From Polaromonas sp. SP1 (lineage in GTDB: Bacteria > Pseudomonadota > Gammaproteobacteria > Burkholderiales > Burkholderiaceae_C), in assembly GCF_003711205.1 (NCBI RefSeq), contig NZ_CP031013.1, forward strand, positions 992,001-1,056,000: a DNA stretch of 64,000 bases, written 5' to 3'. The notes below the pieces were generated by a model. It was not told the origin of the DNA and did no database searches. It worked only from the letters and a program-made list of their open reading frames with translations. A program made the translations under genes and the position numbers. Below are positions 15,906 to 25,868 of the stretch, piece by piece. Numbering within the stretch: the stretch's first letter is position 1; each line of letters begins with the position of its first letter.

Positions 15906-16805
15906 ATGGCCACGCCGGCTCGAATCCCGCCGATTCAATGTCTTCTGACCTTCGAAGCGTTGGCGCGCCTGCGCAGCGTGACGCAGGCGGCCGAAGAACT
16001 CTGCGTCACGCCCAGCGCGGTCAGCCACCGCGTCAAGCAGCTTGAGCAAATCATCGGCACCAAACTTTTTGGCCGCGCCGATTTTTCGCTGACCACCGAG
16101 GGCAGCGAATACCTGGCCCATGTGCGCGAAGGCCTGGCCACCTTGCAGAAGTTTCCGGGCGCAGCCGGGCAAAGCACCACACCCGGCAAGCGCAAGCTGC
16201 GCCTGGCCGTCACGCCCACCTTTGCGCGCTCCATCCTCATCCCACGGTTGCGCCAGTTCACCGACGCCTACCCCGAGATCGACCTCACGCTGCAGGTGTC
16301 AATCCCGTTGCTGGATGTGGTGGCTGAAGATGCCGACCTCATCGTGCGCTTCGGCACCGGCCGCTATGCCGACCTGGAGCACGTGTGCCTGAGCAAGGAC
16401 GAAGTCGCGCCGCTGGCATCGCCCGCTTTTGTGCGCGAGCATGGTCCGTTTGAAGCCGCCGAAGACCTCGAAGGCGAAAGCCTGCTGCGCTCGCCGCTGG
16501 AGCCCTGGCGCACCTGGTTTGCGGCGCACAAACTCGACTGGCCGGAGCCGGCCGACGGTTCGCAGTTCAACGACATCGGCCTGATGTGCGACGCCGCCGC
16601 GGCCGGCATGGGCATTGCGCTCATCCGCCTCAAGCTGGGCGCGCCCTGGCTGGAGAACGGCTCGCTGGTGCGCCTGGGCAGCAACGCCGTGTTTGCCGGC
16701 AATGTACCCAGCCCGCATGCGCACTACCTGTGCTGGCGCACCGGCACCATGGACCGCTGGGAGTGCGCGGCCTTTGCCGACTGGCTGCGCAAAAGCCTGG
16801 GCTAG
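15906..16805 (+). CDS. LysR family regulator, GcvA-like
   Basis: The protein has 299 residues. The N-terminal winged HTH (FEALARLRSVTQAAEELCVTPSAVSHRVKQLE) and the periplasmic-binding-like effector domain (about 95-295) fit the GcvA subgroup, which includes the typical RIPPIQCLLTFEA start. It is only 5 bp downstream of purU, so it is probably cotranscribed. As GcvA controls glycine cleavage in enterics, a link to one-carbon metabolism is tempting, but that is inference from the neighbour alone. Confidence 0.85.
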   Translation: MATPARIPPIQCLLTFEALARLRSVTQAAEELCVTPSAVSHRVKQLEQIIGTKLFGRADFSLTTEGSEYLAHVREGLATLQKFPGAAGQSTTPGKRKLRLAVTPTFARSILIPRLRQFTDAYPEIDLTLQVSIPLLDVVAEDADLIVRFGTGRYADLEHVCLSKDEVAPLASPAFVREHGPFEAAEDLEGESLLRSPLEPWRTWFAAHKLDWPEPADGSQFNDIGLMCDAAAAGMGIALIRLKLGAPWLENGSLVRLGSNAVFAGNVPSPHAHYLCWRTGTMDRWECAAFADWLRKSLG

Positions 16806-16985
16806 GGCCTTTTGAGTTGTAGCGCATTTTGCGTACGCCAATAGGTTTAGCAAGCCCCAGGCATCCGACAAGTGGTTTTGCGCCCATGCAGGCCCCTACC
16901 TATCATGGGCTGGCCATGGCAGCGGGTGAGGGCCCGGCCAGCGGCACAGAGTCAAAAAACCAACTTGTTGAATGAGGGAAGTCTC

Positions 16986-17771
16986 ATGAAGAAAAATCAA
17001 CTCGCTGCTGGTGTGGCCGGCGTCCTGCTGTCCCTGCTGGCTATCTCGCCCGCGGCCCACGCCGAGGGCAAAGCCGCTGCAGCCAGGGCCGTCAAGCCCG
17101 GCACCTTCTGCACCATCCAGGATGCCAAGGCATGCCAGGACGCCGTGACACCCGCACAAATCCTGGTGCACTTCAAGGCCGGCAACTCCCGCTTCGTCTC
17201 CGGCAAGCCGCGCCACCAGAACTACCTCAAGGAAATGAAAGCCACCGCAGACGGCCAGTTCCCACTGGCCAGCGTGGTGTCCTGCATCGACTCGCGCGCA
17301 CCGGCCGAGATCGTGTTCGACCAGGGCATAGGCGACCTCTTCAATGCACGCGTGGCCGGCAATATCGTCAATGAAGACATCCTGGGCAGCCTGGAATTTG
17401 CGCACAAGGTCGTGGGCGCCAAACTGCTGGTGGTGATGGGCCACACCAGCTGCGGCGCGATCAAGGGCGCGTGTGACGACGCCCAGCTCGGCAACCTGAC
17501 CGGTCTCATCGGCAAGATGAAGCCGGCCGTGAACATGGTTTCCGCCGACATCAAGGACCGCACATCCAAGAACGATGCCTTTGTCGAAATGGTGGCCGAG
17601 AGCAATGTGCGCCTCACGGTGGAAACCATCCGCGAGAAGAGCCCCATCCTGCGCGAGATGGAGCAAAAGGGCGAGATCATGATCGTGGGCGCCATGTACG
17701 ACGTGAAAACCGGCAAGGTCAAGTTCTATGACACGCCGGGCGCCAGCAAGGCGCCCGGCACCAAGTCCTGA
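16986..17771 (+). CDS. Periplasmic beta-class carbonic anhydrase
   Basis: The protein has 261 residues with a signal peptide (hydrophobic core VAGVLLSLLAISPAAHA, cleavage near residue 27). Zinc ligands are Cys100, His153 and Cys156 (in SCIDSR and GHTSCGA), and the Asp102-Arg104 dyad is intact, so the enzyme should be active. It interconverts CO2 and bicarbonate. Export is the unusual part, since most beta-class enzymes are cytosolic. A good RBS (GAGGGAAG) precedes the ATG at 16986. The gene is flanked by unrelated genes on the same strand. Confidence 0.88.
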   Translation: MKKNQLAAGVAGVLLSLLAISPAAHAEGKAAAARAVKPGTFCTIQDAKACQDAVTPAQILVHFKAGNSRFVSGKPRHQNYLKEMKATADGQFPLASVVSCIDSRAPAEIVFDQGIGDLFNARVAGNIVNEDILGSLEFAHKVVGAKLLVVMGHTSCGAIKGACDDAQLGNLTGLIGKMKPAVNMVSADIKDRTSKNDAFVEMVAESNVRLTVETIREKSPILREMEQKGEIMIVGAMYDVKTGKVKFYDTPGASKAPGTKS

Positions 17772-17878
17772 AACCTGCGAACGGACTGGCGGCATTTCAC
17801 GTGCCGCTTTAAATTTCTTCAACCCGGCGGGGGCCGCTTGCCCTACAGTCTGATTTCATCCCTGGAACCAGAAAAAAC

Positions 17879-19381
17879 ATGAACGCCCCCACCTCGCACG
17901 AACAACACAGCCTGCTTGAGCGATCAGAGCGGCAATCGCAGGTGGTGCGCGCCCTGCAGGCGGTGCTGCCCGCGCACGCCCTGCTGTGGAACAACGAAGA
18001 CACCACCCCCTACGAATGCGACGGTCTGACCGCCTACCGCCAGCGGCCGCTGGTGGTGGCACTGCCTGAAACCTACGCGCAGGTGCAAGCCGTACTCAAG
18101 ACCTGCCACGCGCTGGACGTGCCGGTGGTGGCGCGCGGTGCGGGCACCGGGCTTTCCGGCGGTGCCATGCCGCACAAGCTGGGCGTCACGCTGTCGCTGG
18201 CCAAGTTCAACAAAATCCTCAAGCTCGATGCCGCCAGCCGCACGGCAGTCGTGCAGGGCGGCGTGCGCAACCTCGCCATTTCGGAAGCGGCCGCACCGCT
18301 GGGCCTGTATTACGCACCCGACCCTTCCAGCCAGATTGCCTGCACCATAGGGGGCAATGTCGCCGAGAACTCGGGCGGCGTGCACTGCCTCAAGTACGGC
18401 CTGACGGTGCACAACGTGCTCAAGGTCAAGGGCTTCACCATTGAAGGTGAAGAGGTCGAGTTCGGCAGCGATGCGCTCGATGCCGCGGGCTACGACCTGC
18501 TGAGCATCATCATCGGCAGCGAAGGCATGCTGGCCGTCACCACCGAGGTCACCGTGAAGCTGGTGCCCAAGCCGCGGCTGGCCCGTTGCATCATGGCCAG
18601 CTTTGACGACCTGCGCAAAGCCGGCGATGCCGTGGCCGCCGTGATTGCGGCCGGCATTATCCCTGCCGGCCTGGAGATGATGGACAAGCCGATGACGGCT
18701 GCGGTGGAAGACTTTGTGCACGCCGGCTACGACCTGAGCGCCGAAGCGATCTTGCTGTGCGAAAGCGATGGCACACCCGAAGAGGTCGAAGAAGAAATCG
18801 GCCGCATGAGCGAGGTGCTGCGCCGCTGCGGCGCCACCGCCATTGCTGTGAGCCAGGACGAAGCCGAGCGCCTGCGCTTCTGGAGCGGCCGCAAGAACGC
18901 CTTCCCCGCCTCAGGCCGCATCAGCCCCGACTACATGTGCATGGACTCCACCATCCCGCGAAAGCGCCTGGCCGACATCCTGCTGGCGATTGCAGAGATG
19001 GAGAAAAAATACCAGCTGCGCTGCGCCAATGTCTTTCATGCGGGAGACGGTAACCTGCACCCGCTGATTTTGTTTGACGCCAACGACCCCGACCAGTTGC
19101 ACCGCTGCGAACTCTTCGGTGCCGACATCCTGGAGACCAGCGTTGCCATGGGCGGCACCGTCACGGGCGAGCACGGCGTGGGCGTGGAAAAACTCAATTC
19201 CATGTGCGTGCAGTTTTCAGCCGAAGAAAACGAGCAGATGTTCGGCGTCAAACGCGCCTTCGACAGCAAGGGTTTGCTCAACCCGGGCAAGGTGATCCCG
19301 ACGCTGAACCGCTGCGCCGAATACGGAAAGATGCTGGTGCGCGGCGGGCAGATCAAGCACCCGGATTTGCCGCGCTTTTAG
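17879..19381 (+). CDS. glcD: FAD-linked glycolate/lactate oxidase, GlcD-type
   Basis: The protein has 500 residues. The FAD-binding PCMH domain lies at about 55-235 (VPVVARGAGTGLSGGAMPH, and IGGNVAENSGGVHCLKYG). The C-terminal oxidase domain lies at about 245-490 and ends in KGLLNPGKVIPT; the HAGDGNLHPLI and GEHGVGVEK motifs are present. This is the GlcD catalytic subunit pattern (glycolate to glyoxylate; D-lactate is an alternative). The usual partners glcE and glcF do not follow in the window. Instead an LrgAB pair starts 37 bp downstream, suggesting a substrate-import role for that pair. Confidence 0.85.
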   Translation: MNAPTSHEQHSLLERSERQSQVVRALQAVLPAHALLWNNEDTTPYECDGLTAYRQRPLVVALPETYAQVQAVLKTCHALDVPVVARGAGTGLSGGAMPHKLGVTLSLAKFNKILKLDAASRTAVVQGGVRNLAISEAAAPLGLYYAPDPSSQIACTIGGNVAENSGGVHCLKYGLTVHNVLKVKGFTIEGEEVEFGSDALDAAGYDLLSIIIGSEGMLAVTTEVTVKLVPKPRLARCIMASFDDLRKAGDAVAAVIAAGIIPAGLEMMDKPMTAAVEDFVHAGYDLSAEAILLCESDGTPEEVEEEIGRMSEVLRRCGATAIAVSQDEAERLRFWSGRKNAFPASGRISPDYMCMDSTIPRKRLADILLAIAEMEKKYQLRCANVFHAGDGNLHPLILFDANDPDQLHRCELFGADILETSVAMGGTVTGEHGVGVEKLNSMCVQFSAEENEQMFGVKRAFDSKGLLNPGKVIPTLNRCAEYGKMLVRGGQIKHPDLPRF

Positions 19382-19418
19382 GCCGGCCCATGCCCCCGCT
19401 TTTCTCTCACATTCCCTT

Positions 19419-19790
19419 ATGACGGCACTGCGCGGATTAGCCTGGCTACTGGTCTTCCAGTCCATCGGCGAGCTGCTTTCGCGCGGCTTTTCACTGCCTT
19501 TTCCGGGCCCGGTGATCGGCATGGTTTTGCTGCTGGTGGGCCTGCAATCAGAGCTGGTGCGAGGCCCTGTGTCAGTGTGCGCAGACTTCCTGCTTGCGCA
19601 CCTTTCGTTACTCTTTGTGCCCGTCGGCGTGGGCGTGATGACCCATCTTTCGCTGGTCAGCCAGTACGGCGTGCGCATGCTGGTGGTGGTGGCGGCGTCC
19701 ACATTGGCCGGTTTGGTGGTCACGGTGCTGACGCTGCACCTGCTGCGGGACCGCGGCGAGACCCCTGAAGAGGAGCCGCCGCATGCCTAA
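19419..19790 (+). CDS. CidA/LrgA family membrane protein
   Basis: The protein has 123 residues and four hydrophobic helices. The family hallmark PFPGPVIGMVLLLVGL follows the first helix, and LLFVPVGVGVM is conserved. LrgA-type proteins pair with LrgB. In Gram-positives they were first described as antiholin-like, and later LrgAB/PftAB were shown to be needed for pyruvate uptake. The last codons overlap lrgB by 8 bases. Position behind glcD favours a small-acid transporter role here. Confidence 0.85.
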   Translation: MTALRGLAWLLVFQSIGELLSRGFSLPFPGPVIGMVLLLVGLQSELVRGPVSVCADFLLAHLSLLFVPVGVGVMTHLSLVSQYGVRMLVVVAASTLAGLVVTVLTLHLLRDRGETPEEEPPHA

Positions 19791-20508
19791 ATTTGTGGAG
19801 CTCTGGGTCTACCTGTCGGCCACGCCGCTGTTCGGCCTGACGGCGACGCTGGCGGTGTACGTGCTGGCGCAGGCCATGTATTCGCGGCTCGGGCAAGCAC
19901 CCTGGGCCAACCCGGTGCTGTGGACGGTCGTGTGCCTGGCCGGCGGCCTGCTGCTCACCGGTGTGCCTTATCCCACTTACTTTGCGGGCGCGCAGTTCAT
20001 CCACTTTTTACTGGGCCCAGCAGTGGTGGCCCTGGCCTGGCCGCTGTGGCTGCGGCGCGCAGAACTGCGCCGGCGCTGGGGGCGTTTGTTGTTGGCCGCA
20101 GTCGCAGGCGGCATTGCGGCCAGCGGCTCCGCGCTGCTGCTGGGCTGGGCGCTGGGCTTGCCTTCGGAAGTCACGCTATCGCTCGCGCCCAAATCCGTCA
20201 CCGCACCGGTGGCCATGGGCATTGCAGAAAAGATAGGCGGCATTCCGGCGCTGGCTGCGGTGTTCGCAGTAGTGACTGGCCTGGTGGGCGCGCTCAGCGG
20301 CAAATACCTGTTTGATGCCTTGCGCATCCCTACCAACCCATCGGGCTGGGCCGCGCGCGGTTTTGCGCTGGGCACGGTGTCGCACGGCCTGGGCGCGGCG
20401 CGGGCCCTGCAGGTCAACGCAGATGCGGGGGCCTATGCGGGGCTGGCGCTGGGCCTGCAGGTGGTGTTGGCCTCGGCACTGATACCGCTGGCCTTCAAGT
20501 GGCTTTAA
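19783..20508 (+). CDS. LrgB family membrane protein
   Basis: The protein has 241 residues with seven or eight helices. The conserved LrgB blocks are visible: YFAGAQFIHFLLGPAVVALA, LSLAPKSVTAPVAMGIAEK and GFALGTVSHGLGAARAL. Its start overlaps lrgA. The plant chloroplast protein PLGG1, which exports glycolate and glycerate, is an LrgAB homologue, so a glycolate or glycerate substrate fits the upstream GlcD. The direct evidence is family and position only. Confidence 0.88.
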   Translation: MPKFVELWVYLSATPLFGLTATLAVYVLAQAMYSRLGQAPWANPVLWTVVCLAGGLLLTGVPYPTYFAGAQFIHFLLGPAVVALAWPLWLRRAELRRRWGRLLLAAVAGGIAASGSALLLGWALGLPSEVTLSLAPKSVTAPVAMGIAEKIGGIPALAAVFAVVTGLVGALSGKYLFDALRIPTNPSGWAARGFALGTVSHGLGAARALQVNADAGAYAGLALGLQVVLASALIPLAFKWL

Positions 20509-20620
20509 GGCAAGAAAAGCAAACAGCCCGCAATCCGTCCCCCGCCGCGAGCGGCAAAGAATGGATGCGGGTGTCCAGGCCAGGGCAGCGTGCTGCCGCT
20601 TGATGGTTTTTAACTGTCTC

Positions 20621-21178
20621 CTACACCGCCTGTAAACCGGTCTTCACCACGCTGGCCGGCTTGGCCGCAGCCAGTGCGCCGAACAAAATTTCGCCCGAGA
20701 GCTGGCCGCCCTCTTCAATCACCAGCTTGCCGTAACGGATGATGCCGGTAACTTTGCCGGTCGAATAGATCACCAGCTTCTGGCGCACCGTGAGGTTGCC
20801 GTTGAACTCGCCGCGGATTTCCGCCACGTCGATTTCTGCGGAGCCCTTGAAGGCGCCTTGCTCGGAAATCTGGATCACGCGCGAATCCATGGTGGCTTCG
20901 ACCAGGCCTTCGACGACCAGCGTGTCGCAGTCGGTGATCTCAACGCCCTTGAGTTTGATGTTGGGGCCTACCGTCAGCTTGCTGCCGCCTTCCTTGGCGG
21001 TGCTGGTGGAGGGTGCGGCTTCACTCACGGGCTTGGTGGTGTTCTGCTGGCCCGAGCCGGAGAGCGGCGCCGAATGCAGTGTGCTGGCCGAGCCGGTGTT
21101 TGCATAGCCGCTTCCAGGACCATTGCGCAGGCCCGCCGGTGTCTCGTTTTCTCGCTTGCCAAAGAACGGTGTTGCCAT
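20621..21178 (-). CDS. Bactofilin (polymer-forming cytoskeletal protein)
   Basis: The protein has 185 residues. A disordered Ser/Thr/Gly-rich N-terminus (1-65) precedes the bactofilin beta-helix domain (about 68-165). Its repeated rungs include VGPNIKLKGVEITDCDTLVV, GAFKGSAEIDVAEIRGEFNG and KVTGIIRYGKLVIEEGGQL. Bactofilins form non-polar filaments that scaffold cell-wall or polar proteins. The gene stands alone, convergent with lrgB. The 203-bp gap to the MGMT gene (21179-21381) holds only its promoter as far as I can see. Confidence 0.9.
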   Translation of the reverse strand: MATPFFGKRENETPAGLRNGPGSGYANTGSASTLHSAPLSGSGQQNTTKPVSEAAPSTSTAKEGGSKLTVGPNIKLKGVEITDCDTLVVEGLVEATMDSRVIQISEQGAFKGSAEIDVAEIRGEFNGNLTVRQKLVIYSTGKVTGIIRYGKLVIEEGGQLSGEILFGALAAAKPASVVKTGLQAV

Positions 21179-21381
21179 GAGAGTTCCTTAAAAAAGAACG
21201 CATGGTACGTCTGCAAAAAATTAAAAGCTTCAGCGGCATGCAAGATAGGTAACGAAATTAATTCTTACATTCTCCTTCGGCAGCCCTTGCAGGGCTTTCA
21301 TCAGGCGCTCCCAAATACATAGCACGCGCCTATCACGCACTTCGCGGCCGGGCGCCCGAATCGCACCAGGGAAAAGGCGCC

Positions 21382-21996
21382 ATGCCGAAAATCGCCTGCC
21401 CGTGTAGCATGCGGGTCACCATGCCCCCAGCCAGCGAACCCCACAGCTTCACGCTTTTTGGCACCGCCATCGGCTGGTGCGCGCTGGTGTGGAACGACCA
21501 TGGCATCGCCGCGGTGCGGCTGCCGGAAGCCACGGAGGGCCGCATGCTCTCCCGTCTGTACCGGCAGTTCCCGTTGCTGGCGCAGGAAGCCCCGCCGCCC
21601 GCCATACAGCAGGCGATAGACGCGATGGTGGGCCTGCTCGGGGGCGAGGCCCGCGACCTGCGCTTTTGCAGGCTGGACCTGCGCGGCATCGCGCCGTTTC
21701 ACCGCCGGGTGTACGCGATTGCGCAAGACATCCTGCCGGGCAAGACGCGCACCTACGGCGACATCGCCACCCAGCTGGGCGAGCCCCACGCATCGCGTGC
21801 GGTGGGCCAGGCGCTGGGGCACAACCCCTTTCCCATCATCGTGCCCTGCCACCGCGTGCTGGCGGCCGGCGCGCAGTCGGGCGGCTTCTCCGCGCCCGGC
21901 GGCGTCTCGACCAAGCTGCGCATGCTGCTGATCGAAGGCGCCGAGATCGGCGGCGCGCCAGGGCTGTTTGACCGCGAGCCGCCGCCTTCTCCGTAA
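21382..21996 (+). CDS. ogt: Methylated-DNA-protein-cysteine methyltransferase
   Basis: The protein has 204 residues. The active site PCHR (Cys156) sits in IIVPCHRVLAAG, and the DNA-binding segment GKTRTYGDIATQLG with ASRAVGQALGHNP is intact. The enzyme removes O6-alkyl groups from guanine in a suicide reaction. The N-terminus is uncertain: the ATG at 21382 has a purine-rich AGGGAAAAGG upstream, while the ATGs at 21409 and 21421 lack an RBS. The N-terminal half is of the Ogt type without the Ada regulatory domain. The gst gene starts 32 bp after. Confidence 0.85.
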   Translation: MPKIACPCSMRVTMPPASEPHSFTLFGTAIGWCALVWNDHGIAAVRLPEATEGRMLSRLYRQFPLLAQEAPPPAIQQAIDAMVGLLGGEARDLRFCRLDLRGIAPFHRRVYAIAQDILPGKTRTYGDIATQLGEPHASRAVGQALGHNPFPIIVPCHRVLAAGAQSGGFSAPGGVSTKLRMLLIEGAEIGGAPGLFDREPPPSP

Positions 21997-22028
21997 CGCA
22001 TTGACCTCATTCCCCCACTCACCGAACC

Positions 22029-22733
22029 ATGCCCAACACCTCTAAAGAATCAACGCCCGCCATCCGCCTTTATTCCGCGCGCCTCAGCATGTTCGGCGCC
22101 AAAGTGCAGATCGCCGCCTTTGAAAAAAGCATCCCGCTGGACATCGTCATGGTGCCCTTCACGCAGACCGAGGGTTACTCGCCCAAGCACCCGGAGGTCG
22201 TGCGCATCAACCCGAAAAAGCAGGTGCCGGTGCTGGTCAACGGCGACCTGGAACTGTTCGACTCGACGCAGATCCTGGAGTACCTGGAAGACCTGCGGCC
22301 CGAGCCTGCACTCTGGCCCGCCGGCATTGCCGCGCGTGCGCGGGCCCGCCAGATGGAACATATGTCTGACGAGGTGTACTTCCCGCACATCATCCGGCTC
22401 ATGGGCTTGCAGCATGACCTGGGCGACCCGCAGGCTGTTGCGGCGGTAGAAGGCGCACGCGCTTTTTACGAACGGCTTGAAAAGCTCCTCGCAGGCCGTG
22501 AGTTCGTGATGGAGACTTTTTCGTTTGCCGATATCGCGCTGTACATGGCGATGCTGTTCGGCGAACGCCTGGGCGCGCCCCTCACGCCGGCCACGCCGCT
22601 GCTGCTGGCCTGGCGCGGCCGCATGAGCGCGCGGCCTTCGGTGCAAAGCGCCGTCATCCCGATGGCGAAATACCTGCTGTCCGACGGAAGGCCTTTGCCT
22701 GCCTTTATGGCGCAAATGCTGCACGCGACCTGA
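22029..22733 (+). CDS. Glutathione S-transferase family protein
   Basis: The protein has 234 residues. A thioredoxin-like N-terminal domain (about 10-90; [20 protein letters not shown], then [20 protein letters not shown] with the cis-Pro and the Glu/Asp-Ser glutathione contact) is followed by the all-helical C-terminal domain (about 100-225; [13 protein letters not shown]). Substrate and class are not deducible. It lies between the MGMT gene and a stand-alone fusA on the same strand. Confidence 0.87.
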   Translation: MPNTSKESTPAIRLYSARLSMFGAKVQIAAFEKSIPLDIVMVPFTQTEGYSPKHPEVVRINPKKQVPVLVNGDLELFDSTQILEYLEDLRPEPALWPAGIAARARARQMEHMSDEVYFPHIIRLMGLQHDLGDPQAVAAVEGARAFYERLEKLLAGREFVMETFSFADIALYMAMLFGERLGAPLTPATPLLLAWRGRMSARPSVQSAVIPMAKYLLSDGRPLPAFMAQMLHAT

Positions 22734-22863
22734 CGCCAGGGCCCACACCCGACGTGGGTGCTCGGGGAAAGCCGAGCAAAAAACGGCGCTTTGGCGCAAA
22801 CTCTCTAGCCCGGCCCACGCCACAACTCCAAGATGCGCAGGCCGGCACAACAAGGAGTTCGTC

Positions 22864-24972
<2,109 letters not shown>

Positions 24973-24989
24973 TGCGCAGGCCGGCAGCG

Positions 24990-25868
24990 TTACCGGGGTT
25001 TCGCGGCGGATAACTGCGCGGCGGCAATCTGTGCCGTCAGCGCGTCCGGCACATAGTGCGGGCCATCGAACAGGTAGATGCGATAGCCAGCGTAGCGCGC
25101 CAGCTGCGGCCTGAGCTCGTCAATCGTCGCGCTGCGAAAGCCGCCGCCCGATTGCGGGCGAAACGCCTCGGCAATGATGCGCACCCGCTCCCGCCCCAGC
25201 TTTGCCGACAGCACGTCGGCGTACTCCCGCGCGACATGCGCTTCGCGCGCATGGACGCCAACGCCGTCCTGGAAAAACACCCCCACATCCGGCGGCAACC
25301 ATTGGGCCAGGCCCTGCACCAGCGCTTCAGGGCCCACATTGGCGCTGTCGTACACGCTGATCCACAGCGGCCGCGGCAAGGCCGCCAGCAGCGGCGCCAG
25401 GGAGGGTGCTTCTTTCCAGGTCGGGTCGATCTCCACCGGGAAATACCAGCCCGTCACCTTCAGCGGCGTAGGCTGCGCGGCCAACACCGCCGAGGCCTGC
25501 GCAAGCTGCACGATGTCGGCACGCGCGGCTTTCTCGTCAAAGCGGCCGGCCAGGCCGACGATCACATCCTGCGCCCAGGCTTCGCCGGCAATCCGCGGCC
25601 ACGCCGGCAGCTGCGCCGCCACCGGCAACAGCGGGTTGTTCACAAATGCCACGCCGTCGACGGCTGTCCACTGCACCAGCAGTTCGGTCGCGCCCATGCG
25701 CTGCCAGTTGCCGCGCGGATCCAGCGTCTTGTTGTCCGGCTGCCAGACCACACCGGCCAGCGGCGGAACCACAGGCGGCGGGCCGGAACAGGCGCCGAGC
25801 AACAACGCCGCCGCCAGTACGGCGCCCAGCCAGTACGGGCGCCCGGAAACGCTGGGCGGCATCCGCAT
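24990..25868 (-). CDS. DUF3142 lipoprotein, last gene of the NfrAB-type cluster
   Basis: The protein has 292 residues. A lipoprotein signal (AAALLLGACSG, Cys near residue 23) precedes the DUF3142 domain. Segments such as VQWTAVDGVAFVN, LKVTGWYFPVEIDPTW, RPLWISVYDSANVG and GVFFQDGVGVHA suggest a TIM-barrel glycosidase-like fold with conserved acids (EID, QDGVG). The start is set by the TGATG overlap with the preceding gene's stop, which implies coupled translation. Context suggests it acts on or guides the exported glycan, possibly as a glycoside hydrolase. E. coli also has a small exported protein gene (ybcH) beside nfrA; whether it is homologous needs a profile search. Confidence 0.8.
   Translation of the reverse strand: MRMPPSVSGRPYWLGAVLAAALLLGACSGPPPVVPPLAGVVWQPDNKTLDPRGNWQRMGATELLVQWTAVDGVAFVNNPLLPVAAQLPAWPRIAGEAWAQDVIVGLAGRFDEKAARADIVQLAQASAVLAAQPTPLKVTGWYFPVEIDPTWKEAPSLAPLLAALPRPLWISVYDSANVGPEALVQGLAQWLPPDVGVFFQDGVGVHAREAHVAREYADVLSAKLGRERVRIIAEAFRPQSGGGFRSATIDELRPQLARYAGYRIYLFDGPHYVPDALTAQIAAAQLSAAKPR

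Noticed and set aside
19419..20508. Holin/antiholin lysis pair
   Set aside because: No murein hydrolase gene is nearby, and the link with glcD fits a transport role better.
22760..22777. GCTCGG-GGAAAG-CCGAGC hairpin as a terminator after gst
   Set aside because: It is followed by an A-run rather than a T-run in the direction of gst transcription, so it does not fit a rho-independent terminator.
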